A DNA stretch of 64,000 bases from an uncultured Eubacteriales bacterium. Its GTDB lineage: Bacteria > Bacillota > Clostridia > Peptostreptococcales > Anaerovoracaceae. This document shows positions 35,824 to 43,856 of the stretch, piece by piece (the first letter of the stretch is position 1; each line of letters begins with the position of its first letter). The stretch spans positions 1 to 64,000 of the forward strand of contig CADBJW010000006.1 in the NCBI GenBank assembly GCA_902795135.1, given 5' to 3'. The translations under genes were made by a program, and so were the position numbers. Below the pieces are notes generated by a model. It had not been told where the DNA came from and searched no databases. It saw nothing but the letters and a program-made list of their open reading frames with translations.

Positions 35824-36198
35824 CTAGTTATTGATGTACCAGATTACCGTGCCCACAATTCCGGCAATGGCCATAATGGGAAACACGATCATCGCAATTC
35901 GTTCCCCGATGATTTCTTTTTTCGTCGGGACGTGATCCTCCGGTTTATAATCGGGGTCGTATGGCACGCTAAAACGTCTCACATAGGATGGTGAAATCGT
36001 AATGTTCAGTTGTTCCCAAACCAGCTTCCCCTCTTCCACCGTGGCGGTCACAAAAACTTCCGGATCCGTCAGCGGAATATATTTCGGCCCGCGCAGCCGG
36101 TATCCGTCAAAGAGACGGATGTCCCCGTTGTCAAAATCAACGCGAAGTGAACGGCCATTCAGCGGCTCGATGGATCGAATCCTTGGTGCTTCATCCAT
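35824..36198 (-). CDS. DUF2442-like domain protein with C-terminal membrane helix
   Basis: A 124-residue protein. The N-terminal 75 residues (PRIRSIEPLNGRSLRVDFDNGDIRLFDG...) follow the pattern of the DUF2442 family, short domains often found near toxin-antitoxin and regulatory genes. A linker is followed by one hydrophobic helix (about residues 101-121) ending WYINN. The combination of a DUF2442-like domain with a membrane anchor is less common. No function can be assigned. It follows the glyoxalase gene on the same strand after 30 nt. Confidence 0.75.
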   Translation of the reverse strand: MDEAPRIRSIEPLNGRSLRVDFDNGDIRLFDGYRLRGPKYIPLTDPEVFVTATVEEGKLVWEQLNITISPSYVRRFSVPYDPDYKPEDHVPTKKEIIGERIAMIVFPIMAIAGIVGTVIWYINN

Positions 36199-36228
36199 AA
36201 TTGGTTCTCCTTCTATTGCAAATAGTTT

Positions 36229-36597
36229 TTATCGTTCCGGGATAATCTCCAGCCAGTACCCATCCGGGTCTTTAATGAAATAGATGCCCATGGCCGGATT
36301 TTCAAAACAGATACAGTCCATCTCCTGGTGCAGTTGATGAGCTGCCTCGTAATCATCGGTATGAAAAGCGAGATGGAATTCTTCTTCCCCGATGTCGTAT
36401 TTCTGCGGATGATCCCTAAGCCAGGTGAGTTCCAGCTCGAAGTCCGCATTGTCATTTCTCACATATACGATGATGAACGAGCCGTCCTCCGCGGTCTTCC
36501 TGCGCACTTCTTTCAATCCCAGTGCTTTTTCATAAAAATCCAGTGAGGCCTGCAAGTCACTGACGTTATAGTTTTCATGAACCATTTTGAATTTCAT
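36229..36597 (-). CDS. glyoxalase/bleomycin-resistance family protein (lactoylglutathione lyase-like)
   Basis: A 122-residue vicinal-oxygen-chelate fold protein. Metal-binding positions typical of glyoxalase I appear in KMVHENYNVSD, FELELTW, HLAFHTDDYEAA and FIKDPDGYWLEIIPE. In the family, members detoxify methylglyoxal or bind small metabolites, and the clostridial LG-lyase-like branch fits best. It overlaps the TIGR02206-type gene upstream by 4 bp, so it is co-translated with it. Confidence 0.9.
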   Translation of the reverse strand: MKFKMVHENYNVSDLQASLDFYEKALGLKEVRRKTAEDGSFIIVYVRNDNADFELELTWLRDHPQKYDIGEEEFHLAFHTDDYEAAHQLHQEMDCICFENPAMGIYFIKDPDGYWLEIIPER

Positions 36598-37334
36598 TTT
36601 TTTATTACCTCGATCACCAAATAAATCACCAGTATCACGCCAATCGAAAAAGCGGCGTACCCTGCTAAATAATACTGCATTCCCGTGATGGATGCAATCA
36701 TTTCAAGGGGCGTCCCCTTTGGCGGCCAGTTCACAAACATGTAATTGCAGTGGAACATCCTGTCAAAAGCGAGCACCGGCGGGACAACACAGGCTAAAAA
36801 CAGCCAGTCATAATGCATGTGCCGGATGCTGAGATGCACATACCCCTGCGCCAGACACAAGATTGGGTAAAGCACCAACAAACTGTGCCAGAGATACCCG
36901 TATAAATTCATAAAATTCCAAACCGGATACAGATGCGCCCAGTCCGGAAACAAAAGGGCCGCCACCGATCCCGGCAGAATCAGCGTCACTGCGATTTCGC
37001 CAAAGATTCCCTTCCACTTAGGGGTCCTGGAAACCGACAACAAGAGAAACAGGAATACGCCCAGACTGCACAGATGAAGCGGCAGATACCCTACGCCGAA
37101 ATGACCTGCCTGAAGGAGAAACAGATCCTTAAAGCATTCCAGTCCGATCATGATCCAGGGAATCCCCTTTATGATCCGGTTTCGATGTGCTTCAGATCGT
37201 TTCCGAAATACCCAAACGGCCAGAAGGATCAGCGTCGCGCAGAGGATCAAGGTCGCCCAATGCTGCGGACTAAATCTGCCATAACCGATGCCTTCCGGCA
37301 AATCTTCATATTGCATCCAGAAGAGACTCGTCAT
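36594..37334 (-). CDS. TIGR02206-family (YwaF-like) membrane protein
   Basis: A 246-residue protein with six to seven hydrophobic helices. Family features include GRFSPQHWATL near residue 20, the LPLHLCSLGVFLF segment near residue 85 and the FMNLYGYLWHSLL segment near residue 140. The CNYMFVNWPPKGTPLE loop lies near residue 195. Members of this family have no established function. It is followed by the glyoxalase gene with a 4-bp overlap and preceded by a lipoprotein gene whose stop abuts its start. Confidence 0.88.
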   Translation of the reverse strand: MTSLFWMQYEDLPEGIGYGRFSPQHWATLILCATLILLAVWVFRKRSEAHRNRIIKGIPWIMIGLECFKDLFLLQAGHFGVGYLPLHLCSLGVFLFLLLSVSRTPKWKGIFGEIAVTLILPGSVAALLFPDWAHLYPVWNFMNLYGYLWHSLLVLYPILCLAQGYVHLSIRHMHYDWLFLACVVPPVLAFDRMFHCNYMFVNWPPKGTPLEMIASITGMQYYLAGYAAFSIGVILVIYLVIEVIKK

Positions 37335-37910
37335 CTATTCACCCCGAATGACCTGCTCCAGCTTTTCAAAGAATTTTCCGCTCTCCAGGCCTTCCTTGAC
37401 TTTTTCTTTCAGGTCCAATTTCTGACCGGTTCGTGACTCGTACATTTCCTCAAAGGATTTGCCCTGGTCCTGGGGATCGAAATCCACGTTCTTCGCGCTT
37501 TCACGCCATCCATTGTCTTCCGGTAAATAGGTATAGGCCAAATTATGCTGCTGCCATTCGTAAACCATATCGTCTGCCGTCCGGAAGGATTCATAATCGC
37601 TGCCATGGACCGTATGGGTATCGATCAAAGCCTGACAGATGATTTCCATGTCGCCTTTATCTGTGATCTTGTAGGAATCAAACAGAGTCCAGTTGTCGTA
37701 ATAATATTGGGCGTAAAACTCCTCCCCCTGATAGGAAAAGGCGTAATTCACACCGCCGCCATCCCGGTCGTAAAGCCCGATATCCTCTGTTGATGAGAGG
37801 TGCTCGGAGGATTCACCTGTGGTCTCTCCATCATCTGGGAGCCCGCAGCCTGTCATCATACTGCAAGCGAATACAAAAGCAATGATTCCGGTCAATAGGT
37901 ATTTCTTCAT
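37335..37910 (-). CDS. predicted lipoprotein of unknown function
   Basis: A 191-residue secreted lipoprotein. The start at 37910 (MKKYLLTGIIAF) has GAGGGG upstream and gives a normal signal ending in MMTGC, with the acylated cysteine at about residue 21. An in-frame upstream extension lacks a ribosome binding site. The mature part is rich in Tyr, Asp and Glu (FYAQYYYDNWTLFDSYKITDKGDMEIICQ) and is predicted soluble. No known domain is recognised. It ends directly before the start of the YwaF-like gene. Confidence 0.8.
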   Translation of the reverse strand: MKKYLLTGIIAFVFACSMMTGCGLPDDGETTGESSEHLSSTEDIGLYDRDGGGVNYAFSYQGEEFYAQYYYDNWTLFDSYKITDKGDMEIICQALIDTHTVHGSDYESFRTADDMVYEWQQHNLAYTYLPEDNGWRESAKNVDFDPQDQGKSFEEMYESRTGQKLDLKEKVKEGLESGKFFEKLEQVIRGE

Positions 37911-37970
37911 ACAATCACAATCCCCTCTGTTTATCATCATATCCGTGAAATCATTGTTAGTATAACATAA

Positions 37971-37999
37971 GGGAGCGCTCTGTGTGCCAAAGCGCTCCC
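37971..37999 (-). terminator. terminator after the NimA-like gene
   Basis: GGGAGCGCT and AGCGCTCCC flank an 11-nt loop; on the minus strand TTATGTTATAC follows. The U-tract is weak but the stem is strong. Confidence 0.6.
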
Positions 38000-38020
38000 C
38001 ATATAAATGAACTTTAATAA

Positions 38021-38506
38021 TTATGCTTCGTTGACCAGTTTTCCCGTCATATGATCCGGTGTCAGTTCCAGACACAAAACGTTTCTGCCCACCTTGGCGA
38101 TCTCGTCATCGGCGTAGTTCGGGTCATCGGTAAATTTGGCGCTGAGTCCGACGCAGATTTCACGCACCTTTTCCGGTTCCTCTGCGAACTCAACGCGGCG
38201 GATCGTTCCAAAGATAATAACGCTTTTGATGTTCAGCGCCCAGTCGCCCTCTTCCCGATATCCTTCGTCCATGACACAGAAGGAAACTTTGTTGCATTTG
38301 TCGATGGCATCAACCTTATGTCCTGTCTTTGCACCATGGAAATATACCTTTCCATCTTCTTCGTTGTACCAGTGGCTGATCGGAAGTCCGTAAGGATATC
38401 CGTCTTCACCCATGACGCTGAGGACACCGCGTTTTGCCTCTTTCAACACTTTGACGCATTCTTCCTCTGTGATCTGCTGCTTAAATCTTCTCATCTTTCG
38501 AAACAT
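38021..38506 (-). CDS. pyridoxamine 5'-phosphate oxidase-like flavoprotein (NimA-like)
   Basis: A 161-residue FMN-binding split-barrel protein. The pattern RGVLSVMGEDGYPYGLPISHWY, GKVYFHGAKTGHKVDAI and KVSFCVMDE is that of the nitroimidazole-resistance (NimA)/flavin reductase group common in anaerobes. Some relatives reduce nitro compounds to harmless amines, but the physiological substrate is unknown, and resistance cannot be inferred from sequence. It has its own terminator downstream. Confidence 0.88.
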   Translation of the reverse strand: MFRKMRRFKQQITEEECVKVLKEAKRGVLSVMGEDGYPYGLPISHWYNEEDGKVYFHGAKTGHKVDAIDKCNKVSFCVMDEGYREEGDWALNIKSVIIFGTIRRVEFAEEPEKVREICVGLSAKFTDDPNYADDEIAKVGRNVLCLELTPDHMTGKLVNEA

Positions 38507-38549
38507 CGTTTTTCCTCCATTTCTTCCGTCCAGAATGTCCGCGTTCTTC

Positions 38550-39689
38550 TTAGTCTGTTACGTCCACATCCGGAATGATTCGTATCGTGTAATCAGGATA
38601 CATCTCTGCAACTTCTTTCGTCATTATTTCAATCGCTTCCATCTGTTCGATTTCGAAATCAAGAACAACATCAAAGCGAATGGTTTTCCGATTAAGATCT
38701 ACATAAAAACCATGCATTTGCAATGCCCATTCATGGGATAATACGGCCTTTTGTATTGCGTTCCGGATTTCGGCGATTTCATCACTCGAGGTATTATACG
38801 AATAAACACCGATTCCCGTCAATATGACGCCCATTTCCCGAAAGACCTTAAACTGTATGTCTCGTGTCAACACGTCAACTTCATCGACGGTCATCGTATC
38901 CGGCAGTTCTATATGGACGGAACCGTAGTATTTGTCCGGGCCGTAATTGAACAATGTCAGATCGTAAGCGCCACGGACTTCCGGTTCTTCCATAATGAGT
39001 TTCCGAATCTCTTTGGCCATCTCTTTATCGCCCCGTTGTCCGATAATATCATTCAATGTTTCGATCATCATTTCGATACCAGCTTTGATAATAACGATGG
39101 AAATGATGACACCCACATAGGCTTCCAGAGAAATGCCCCACACGATAAATACAATGGCAGAAGCGAGAACAGATGCGGATAGGATTGCGTCAAAGGATGC
39201 GTCTTTTCCGGAAGCGACCAGCGCGCCGGAATTGACCTGTTCGCCTTTCTTTTTTACGTATTGTCCCAGTACCAGTTTCACGACAATGGCTACGGCAATG
39301 ATAATCAGGGACACCATTCCGTAATCTGCTGCCTCCGGATGAATGATCTTTTTCACCGATTCCACCAGAGACGTGATGCCTGCATAGAGAACAATGGCAG
39401 CCACAATCATAGAACTCAGATATTCGATTCTACCGTATCCCAAAGGATGCTTCTTGTCCGGTTTCTTGGCGCCCAGCTTGGCTCCGATAATTGTGATGAC
39501 CGAAGATAAGGCATCCGAAAGATTGTTTACAGCGTCCAATGTAACTGCAATGGAATTTGAAATGATTCCAACCGCTGCCTTAAAGGCGGCCAAAAATACA
39601 TTTGCTACAATTCCTATGATGCTGGTTTTGACAATGGTTTTCTCCCTATCTACGGCAGCAAAAGCAATGTCGTTTGTCTCATTTTGCAT
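38550..39689 (-). CDS. cation diffusion facilitator family transporter
   Basis: A 379-residue CDF (zinc/iron/manganese efflux) transporter. Metal-site aspartates typical of the family appear in LDAVNNLSDALSSV near residue 53 and SGKDASFDAILSA near residue 163. Six membrane helices in the first half are followed by a cytoplasmic C-terminal domain (residues 210-300). The protein extends about 75 residues beyond that as a second alpha-beta segment with many acidic residues, which is longer than most family members. Which metal is moved cannot be told here. Confidence 0.92.
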   Translation of the reverse strand: MQNETNDIAFAAVDREKTIVKTSIIGIVANVFLAAFKAAVGIISNSIAVTLDAVNNLSDALSSVITIIGAKLGAKKPDKKHPLGYGRIEYLSSMIVAAIVLYAGITSLVESVKKIIHPEAADYGMVSLIIIAVAIVVKLVLGQYVKKKGEQVNSGALVASGKDASFDAILSASVLASAIVFIVWGISLEAYVGVIISIVIIKAGIEMMIETLNDIIGQRGDKEMAKEIRKLIMEEPEVRGAYDLTLFNYGPDKYYGSVHIELPDTMTVDEVDVLTRDIQFKVFREMGVILTGIGVYSYNTSSDEIAEIRNAIQKAVLSHEWALQMHGFYVDLNRKTIRFDVVLDFEIEQMEAIEIMTKEVAEMYPDYTIRIIPDVDVTD

Positions 39690-39724
39690 GATTCTTGTTC
39701 TCCTGTCTTACCCTTCTATCGTCT

Positions 39725-40270
39725 TTATAATGCCTCAACAACTGCCTTTTTGACTTCCGCCATGTCTACCGTCGGCTCGAATCTGGCAGCTACGTTTCCT
39801 TCCCGGTCAATCAGGAATTTCGTGAAATTCCACTTGATGTAAGCTTTCTCTCCAAAGGCTTTGTTGTTTGCGTCTGCAAACTTATTTAACGCCTTGTTTT
39901 TCAGGCCTTTTCCAAATCCTTCAAATGGCTTTTCTCCGGCAAGGAAGGCAAAGAGCGGATCCGCTGTTTCTCCATTGACGTCGATTTTCGCAAACTGCGG
40001 AAACTCGGTTCCAAATTTCAGTGTGCAGAACTCGTGGATCTCATCGTCAGATCCCGGTGCCTGGTTGGCGAACTGATTGCATGGAAAATCCAGGATTTCG
40101 AATCCCTGGTCCTTTAGCTCCTTGTACATTGCTTCCAGGGGATCATAGTGCGGTGTGAATCCGCACCCAGTTGCTGTATTCACAATCAGGAGGACTTTAC
40201 CTTTATAATCTGCGAGGCTAACGTCCTGTCCTGATCTGTCTTTTACAGTAAAATCATATACGGTCGTCAT
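39725..40270 (-). CDS. glutathione peroxidase family protein
   Basis: A 181-residue peroxidase of the GPx/BtuE group. The active-site segment is NTATGCGFTPHYDPLE with the peroxidatic residue Cys36, where animal enzymes have selenocysteine. FPCNQFANQAPG near residue 79 and KWNFTKFLIDREG near residue 150 supply the Gln/Trp/Asn partners. Bacterial enzymes of this type generally use thioredoxin. It is probably part of the oxidative-stress defence of an anaerobe. Confidence 0.95.
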   Translation of the reverse strand: MTTVYDFTVKDRSGQDVSLADYKGKVLLIVNTATGCGFTPHYDPLEAMYKELKDQGFEILDFPCNQFANQAPGSDDEIHEFCTLKFGTEFPQFAKIDVNGETADPLFAFLAGEKPFEGFGKGLKNKALNKFADANNKAFGEKAYIKWNFTKFLIDREGNVAARFEPTVDMAEVKKAVVEAL

Positions 40271-40365
40271 TTTGTTCTCCTTTCAATTTATATATTTATT
40301 CGTAATGCTCAACATCGGTATTACTATTGTTTCCATATGACAGCAAAGTGTCAAGAGTTTTTTGG

Positions 40366-41238
40366 TTATTGCTGCAGCTTTTGTACGGCATAATCCACAA
40401 ACTTCTTCGCAGCGAGAGAAATGCTTTTGTAAGATCGGATGCCGATGGAAAAAGGTGTTTTGTAGCCCTTCTTAATTGGCACGCCCACTACGGGGAAGGT
40501 GCACTTCTCCGCCATGATCTTCGGATAAATTCCGAATCCCAGGTTTTTGCTGATCATGGAAAAGCTGCCATAGTCATTGTTTGTCGTCATAATCTGATTG
40601 AATTTGATGCCTAGCTTGCGTGCCATATCATAGACATAAGGGTCTTCCTCTTCCGGATTGCCGATGAATGGATATTGTTCCAGGTCCGAAAACCTGCATT
40701 CCTTTTTGTTCGCCAGAGGATGGTTTTCTGATACAACGACAACGTCCGGTTCTTCACGCAGCTTGATCATTTCGATACCGTCTGCTTCTGCCAATGCAAT
40801 AAAGGCACAATCTGCGTCACCATTGCTGATCATGGAGACAGCCTTTTTCGGATTGTCGCAGGCCAACACCTCGATGTCAATATTGGGATATTGCTCCCGG
40901 AACTCCATGAGAACATCCGGCAGCAAACAGACGATTGCCGTATTGAATGAAATCAGTCTGATATGCCCTGTTTCCAATCCCCGTATGTCGTTGATCTTTG
41001 CATCCACGTCTTTTTCCGTGTGAAAGAGCCGTTTCATAACGGGCAATAGCTCCTCCCCTTCGGCGGTCAGTCTGACGCCTCCATACTCTCTTTCAAAAAG
41101 CTTGAACCCGCATTTTTCTTCCATTGCATTGATGATGTAGCTGATTCCTGCCTGGGTATACCCCAGTTCATCCGCCGCCTTCCGGTAGCTTCCCATACTG
41201 GCCACCGTTACAAACACTTCTGCATTGATCTGCTCCAC
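40366..41238 (-). CDS. LysR-family transcriptional regulator
   Basis: A 290-residue LysR-type regulator. The N-terminal winged HTH (FVTVASMGSYRKAADELGYTQAGISYIINAMEEK) is followed by a hinge helix and a two-lobed ligand-binding domain from about residue 88. The start is the GTG at 41238, with AAGGAGA 7 nt upstream. A longer in-frame reading has no ribosome binding site. It is divergent from an unrecognised 64-residue gene with a three-half-site operator between them. The ligand is unknown. Confidence 0.9.
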   Translation of the reverse strand: MEQINAEVFVTVASMGSYRKAADELGYTQAGISYIINAMEEKCGFKLFEREYGGVRLTAEGEELLPVMKRLFHTEKDVDAKINDIRGLETGHIRLISFNTAIVCLLPDVLMEFREQYPNIDIEVLACDNPKKAVSMISNGDADCAFIALAEADGIEMIKLREEPDVVVVSENHPLANKKECRFSDLEQYPFIGNPEEEDPYVYDMARKLGIKFNQIMTTNNDYGSFSMISKNLGFGIYPKIMAEKCTFPVVGVPIKKGYKTPFSIGIRSYKSISLAAKKFVDYAVQKLQQ

Positions 41239-41289
41239 GTTACAATCTCCTTCTTGTCGTTTTCTTCGTTTGTCGTTCTCGTTTTGGTG

Positions 41290-41316
41290 ATAAGTTTTCT
41301 TATGGTTACCTATAAG
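41290..41316. promoter_or_regulatory. composite inverted-repeat operator next to the LysR gene
   Basis: Three half sites ATAAG-tttt-CTTAT-ggttacct-ATAAG form two overlapping interrupted palindromes in the 180-bp gap between the LysR gene and the 64-residue gene. LysR proteins bind interrupted palindromes of about this size, so autoregulation or control of the small gene is likely. No direct proof. Confidence 0.5.
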
Positions 41317-41418
41317 CAATCACCGTTTTTCTTTTTGGACAATCCATATTATAATTCAATTGCAAGAATAAAGAAACATTAAATTCAATCATGGATAAAA
41401 AATAAAGGAGGTATTATC

Positions 41419-41613
41419 ATGAGAAACAATAACGAAATGATGAAAGCATGCAGAAGAGCAATGTCAGCCGTAGCAGGAGCAGATAGCAAAACTTTAAGAT
41501 CCGTTGCTGATATGAGAATGAGATCCGAAGAAAGCGATTCTCAGAACAACAGAAACATCGTTAACAGCCTTATGTCAGAACACGAAAAAGCATCTGCAGA
41601 CTTCAATCTTTAA
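41419..41613 (+). CDS. small protein of unknown function
   Basis: A 64-residue protein (MRNNNEMMKACRRAMSAVAG...) with a textbook ribosome binding site (AAAGGAGG, 8 nt before ATG) and a strong terminator 45 nt past its stop. These make a real transcription unit likely. It is charged, Met- and Ser-rich, has no signal or membrane helix, and shows one cysteine. I do not recognise a family. It is divergent from a LysR regulator across a composite operator. Translation seems high given the ideal ribosome binding site. Confidence 0.75.
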   Translation: MRNNNEMMKACRRAMSAVAGADSKTLRSVADMRMRSEESDSQNNRNIVNSLMSEHEKASADFNL

Positions 41614-41657
41614 TGGGAAGTCGTAAGGGAAACCTTCTAAAGGCTTGAAAACGCTAG

Positions 41658-41690
41658 GCCGTTTCATGAGCATTCATGGAGCGGCTTTTT
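41658..41690 (+). terminator. terminator of the 64-residue gene
   Basis: A 12-bp stem (GCCGTTTCATGA / TCATGGAGCGGC) with a GCAT loop, followed by TTTTT. Confidence 0.9.
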
Positions 41691-41699
41691 GATTGCTCT

Positions 41700-41789
41700 G
41701 TGGGGCGTGCGGGGCGGCTGCGTGCATTCCGCAGGAGCAGCGGACCACTTGCGACGAGGACAAGCACAAAGCCGCCCCGCACGCCCCAC
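41700..41789. repeat. GC-rich 20-bp perfect inverted repeat with a 50-nt loop
   Basis: Arms 41700-41719 (GTGGGGCGTGCGGGGCGGCT) and 41770-41789 are perfect complements. The 50-nt loop carries further small stems (CCGC/GCGG, CTTG/CAAG, GTGC/GCAC). It lies between two convergent terminators, has no coding potential, and is far richer in G+C than its surroundings. It could be a structured RNA, a protein-binding site, or a small non-autonomous element. Confidence 0.85.
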
Positions 41790-41792
41790 CAA

Positions 41793-41817
41793 GAAAAAAA
41801 GCCCTCCAAAGAGGGCT
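41793..41817 (-). terminator. terminator of the EamA/flavodoxin/CGGC run
   Basis: AGCCCTC / GAGGGCT with a CAAA loop; seven U residues follow on the minus strand. It sits 33 nt past the EamA stop. Confidence 0.85.
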
Positions 41818-41849
41818 CCGTGAGTGCTTGTGCATAGCAAGCAACACGT

Positions 41850-42716
41850 TTATTGTCTTCGTTCTATAAATGCGATGGCGGTGACTGCCAGCAGTATGAT
41901 GATGCCGCCGAGAATTTGCACCGGCGTCAGAATCTTTCCGAAGATAAATATGGAGAAAATGACGGCAGTAACAGGCAGTACATTTTCAAAAGCTGCAACC
42001 AGCGTTGTAGACAATTGGCCGACGGCGTAGACATATCCGAATTCCCCGATGATGATGCATACGATAGCGGTAAGAATCGTTATGATGATTCCTGTCGAAG
42101 TCAATACGACCGGTGTATGGGTAATGGCCTGACTCACGGCTACAATTGGAATCTGAACGATGGTTCCCGAGAGAAACAGCCCTGTCATCAGAGTAAGCAG
42201 ATCGTACTTGTCGTAGAGCGGTTTTACCAAAACCAAATAACCGGTCCACAAAATCGCCGCTCCGAACATGGCAATCACGCCTAGAACGCTGATTCCCATG
42301 GGCTCTCCAGAAACGAGCAGGAATACGCCCACAATGGATGCAATGATGCAGATCACTTTGAGCGGTGTAATTTTATTCCCGTAGAATATGCGGTCTCCAA
42401 ACATCCCAAACACAGGAACCGTTGCCATAATCAGGGATGAAAAAGAAGCAGATGTCAATCCGGTTCCAAGGTTTTCAATGGTGAAATAAATACCCATACC
42501 GATTGCCCCGGAGGCGAATACCCTCAGCATGTCTTCTCTGCGGATGTGCAGACCACCCTTAAAAATAAGTACACATGCGCCCAGAATTACCACGCCGATC
42601 AGAAGTCTGACCAGCGTGAAAACTGCAGGCGACATGTAGTCCATCATGTATTCAATTGCAATAAAATCGAAACCCCAAATAAAGTTAACACAGATGATTG
42701 ATATTAATGGTTTCAC
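41850..42716 (-). CDS. EamA/DMT-family transporter
   Basis: A 288-residue exporter with ten hydrophobic helices in two EamA repeats. The opening SIICVNFIWGFDFIAIEYMMDYMSPAVFTLVRLL is typical. It overlaps the flavodoxin-family gene by 4 bp and is third in a run CGGC protein, flavodoxin, exporter. Together they could move and modify a redox-active compound, but this is inference. Confidence 0.9.
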   Translation of the reverse strand: MKPLISIICVNFIWGFDFIAIEYMMDYMSPAVFTLVRLLIGVVILGACVLIFKGGLHIRREDMLRVFASGAIGMGIYFTIENLGTGLTSASFSSLIMATVPVFGMFGDRIFYGNKITPLKVICIIASIVGVFLLVSGEPMGISVLGVIAMFGAAILWTGYLVLVKPLYDKYDLLTLMTGLFLSGTIVQIPIVAVSQAITHTPVVLTSTGIIITILTAIVCIIIGEFGYVYAVGQLSTTLVAAFENVLPVTAVIFSIFIFGKILTPVQILGGIIILLAVTAIAFIERRQ

Positions 42717-43348
42717 TCAAACATTCTCCTTGCCAATTCATATATTTCAGTACATTTTTCCGGAAAAACCGTTTCATGGCGCTTTTGCTTTGCTTCTGTA
42801 TCGAACATGTTCCATGTCCAGTCGGTTTTGCTATAATCCTTTAGCTGACGCGTATCTCCACAGACAAAGACTTCCGTAGGTCCAACGAAACGGTTCAGCG
42901 AGATCTGATACCGTTTCAGCATCTTCTGATACGTCTCATCCGGCGCGTTACTGGTCATGATCAGGAGTACCGGAATCGGATGATCATTGCAGCTTGGTGT
43001 CTCCAGATTATAGGTCAGGTACTGGAAAATCAACCGTTCATACAATGCCCGGAAAGACGCAGACAATTCACTGAGATAATTCGGTGACCCGATAATCAGT
43101 CCGTCTGCCTCCCGAATGGCGTCAAGGACCTGGGTCAGGCCATCTCTGCTGATGCAATGGCCTTTGAATCTCTCTTTTTTACACCCAAAACAGGAGATGC
43201 ACCCGGTATATCGGTCCAGACGGAACAGATCAAATTTCTGAATCGCTGCACCTGCGGATTCTGCTCCTTTGGCTGCTTCCATAATTAATGTGTCCGTATT
43301 CCAGCCTCTCCTCGGACCTGCATTCACTGCTACAATTTTCTTTTGCAC
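42713..43348 (-). CDS. flavodoxin-family NAD(P)H-dependent oxidoreductase
   Basis: A 211-residue FMN-binding protein of the flavodoxin-like fold. The phosphate loop region is NAGPRRGWNTDTLIMEAA (residues 8-25). The loop DGLIIGSPNYLSELSASFRALYERL near residue 95 is typical of iron-sulphur flavoprotein-like reductases. The CISCFGCKK cysteine motif near residue 51 may bind a metal or iron-sulphur cluster. It overlaps the downstream EamA gene by 4 bp. Confidence 0.9.
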   Translation of the reverse strand: MQKKIVAVNAGPRRGWNTDTLIMEAAKGAESAGAAIQKFDLFRLDRYTGCISCFGCKKERFKGHCISRDGLTQVLDAIREADGLIIGSPNYLSELSASFRALYERLIFQYLTYNLETPSCNDHPIPVLLIMTSNAPDETYQKMLKRYQISLNRFVGPTEVFVCGDTRQLKDYSKTDWTWNMFDTEAKQKRHETVFPEKCTEIYELARRMFE

Positions 43349-43378
43349 GTTTTATTCCTTTCTTCGTGTTTTTGTCCA

Positions 43379-43819
43379 CTATTTGTTAAAAACAACTTCC
43401 TCGTAATTTTTGTAAACGCCCTTATCCCGCAGCTCGTGGGTTACCTGACTTTCAAATGTGCCCTCGATAATGTTTTCGAAGCCGTTTTTGCGAATGATGT
43501 CCTTCATATAATCCACATATGGACAGCGGTCATGATGCCGGTTTTCTGTTACGATGCAGGATGCAAGGTGAACGGCAACTTCTGTTTTTTTTATATCCGT
43601 CTTGACGTGCAACTTTTTCCCGAAGTGCTCCAGATAACCCGCCAGAGAAGTCCCGCAGCATCCGCCACAAGTCATGGTCAGGAATTTCGTATCGTCCCCA
43701 TATCCGGAAAAAGCGTCATTCTTTTCAAAGAATGCGTTGGAACACGCGAATCCAGAGCATCTCTGTCTAGATTTGTCACATTCAACTCCAATTACATACT
43801 TGATCGATTTCTTGTCCAT
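43379..43819 (-). CDS. CGGC domain protein
   Basis: A 146-residue protein of the small cysteine-rich CGGC family, named for the motif FLTMTCGGCCGTSLAGYLEH seen near residue 47. Other conserved cysteines appear in RCSGFACSNAF, ASCIVTE and RCPYVDYM. The layout suggests binding of a metal ion or cluster, but the family's role is not established. It is followed 30 nt later by the flavodoxin-family gene on the same strand. Confidence 0.9.
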   Translation of the reverse strand: MDKKSIKYVIGVECDKSRQRCSGFACSNAFFEKNDAFSGYGDDTKFLTMTCGGCCGTSLAGYLEHFGKKLHVKTDIKKTEVAVHLASCIVTENRHHDRCPYVDYMKDIIRKNGFENIIEGTFESQVTHELRDKGVYKNYEEVVFNK

Positions 43820-43856
43820 CTCAAACTCCTTTCACTACACTCATTTCATATGCAAA

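Noticed and set aside
38021..38506. Calling this a nitroimidazole resistance gene
   Set aside because: Only the fold is visible; resistance is not predictable from this family, so it was called NimA-like.
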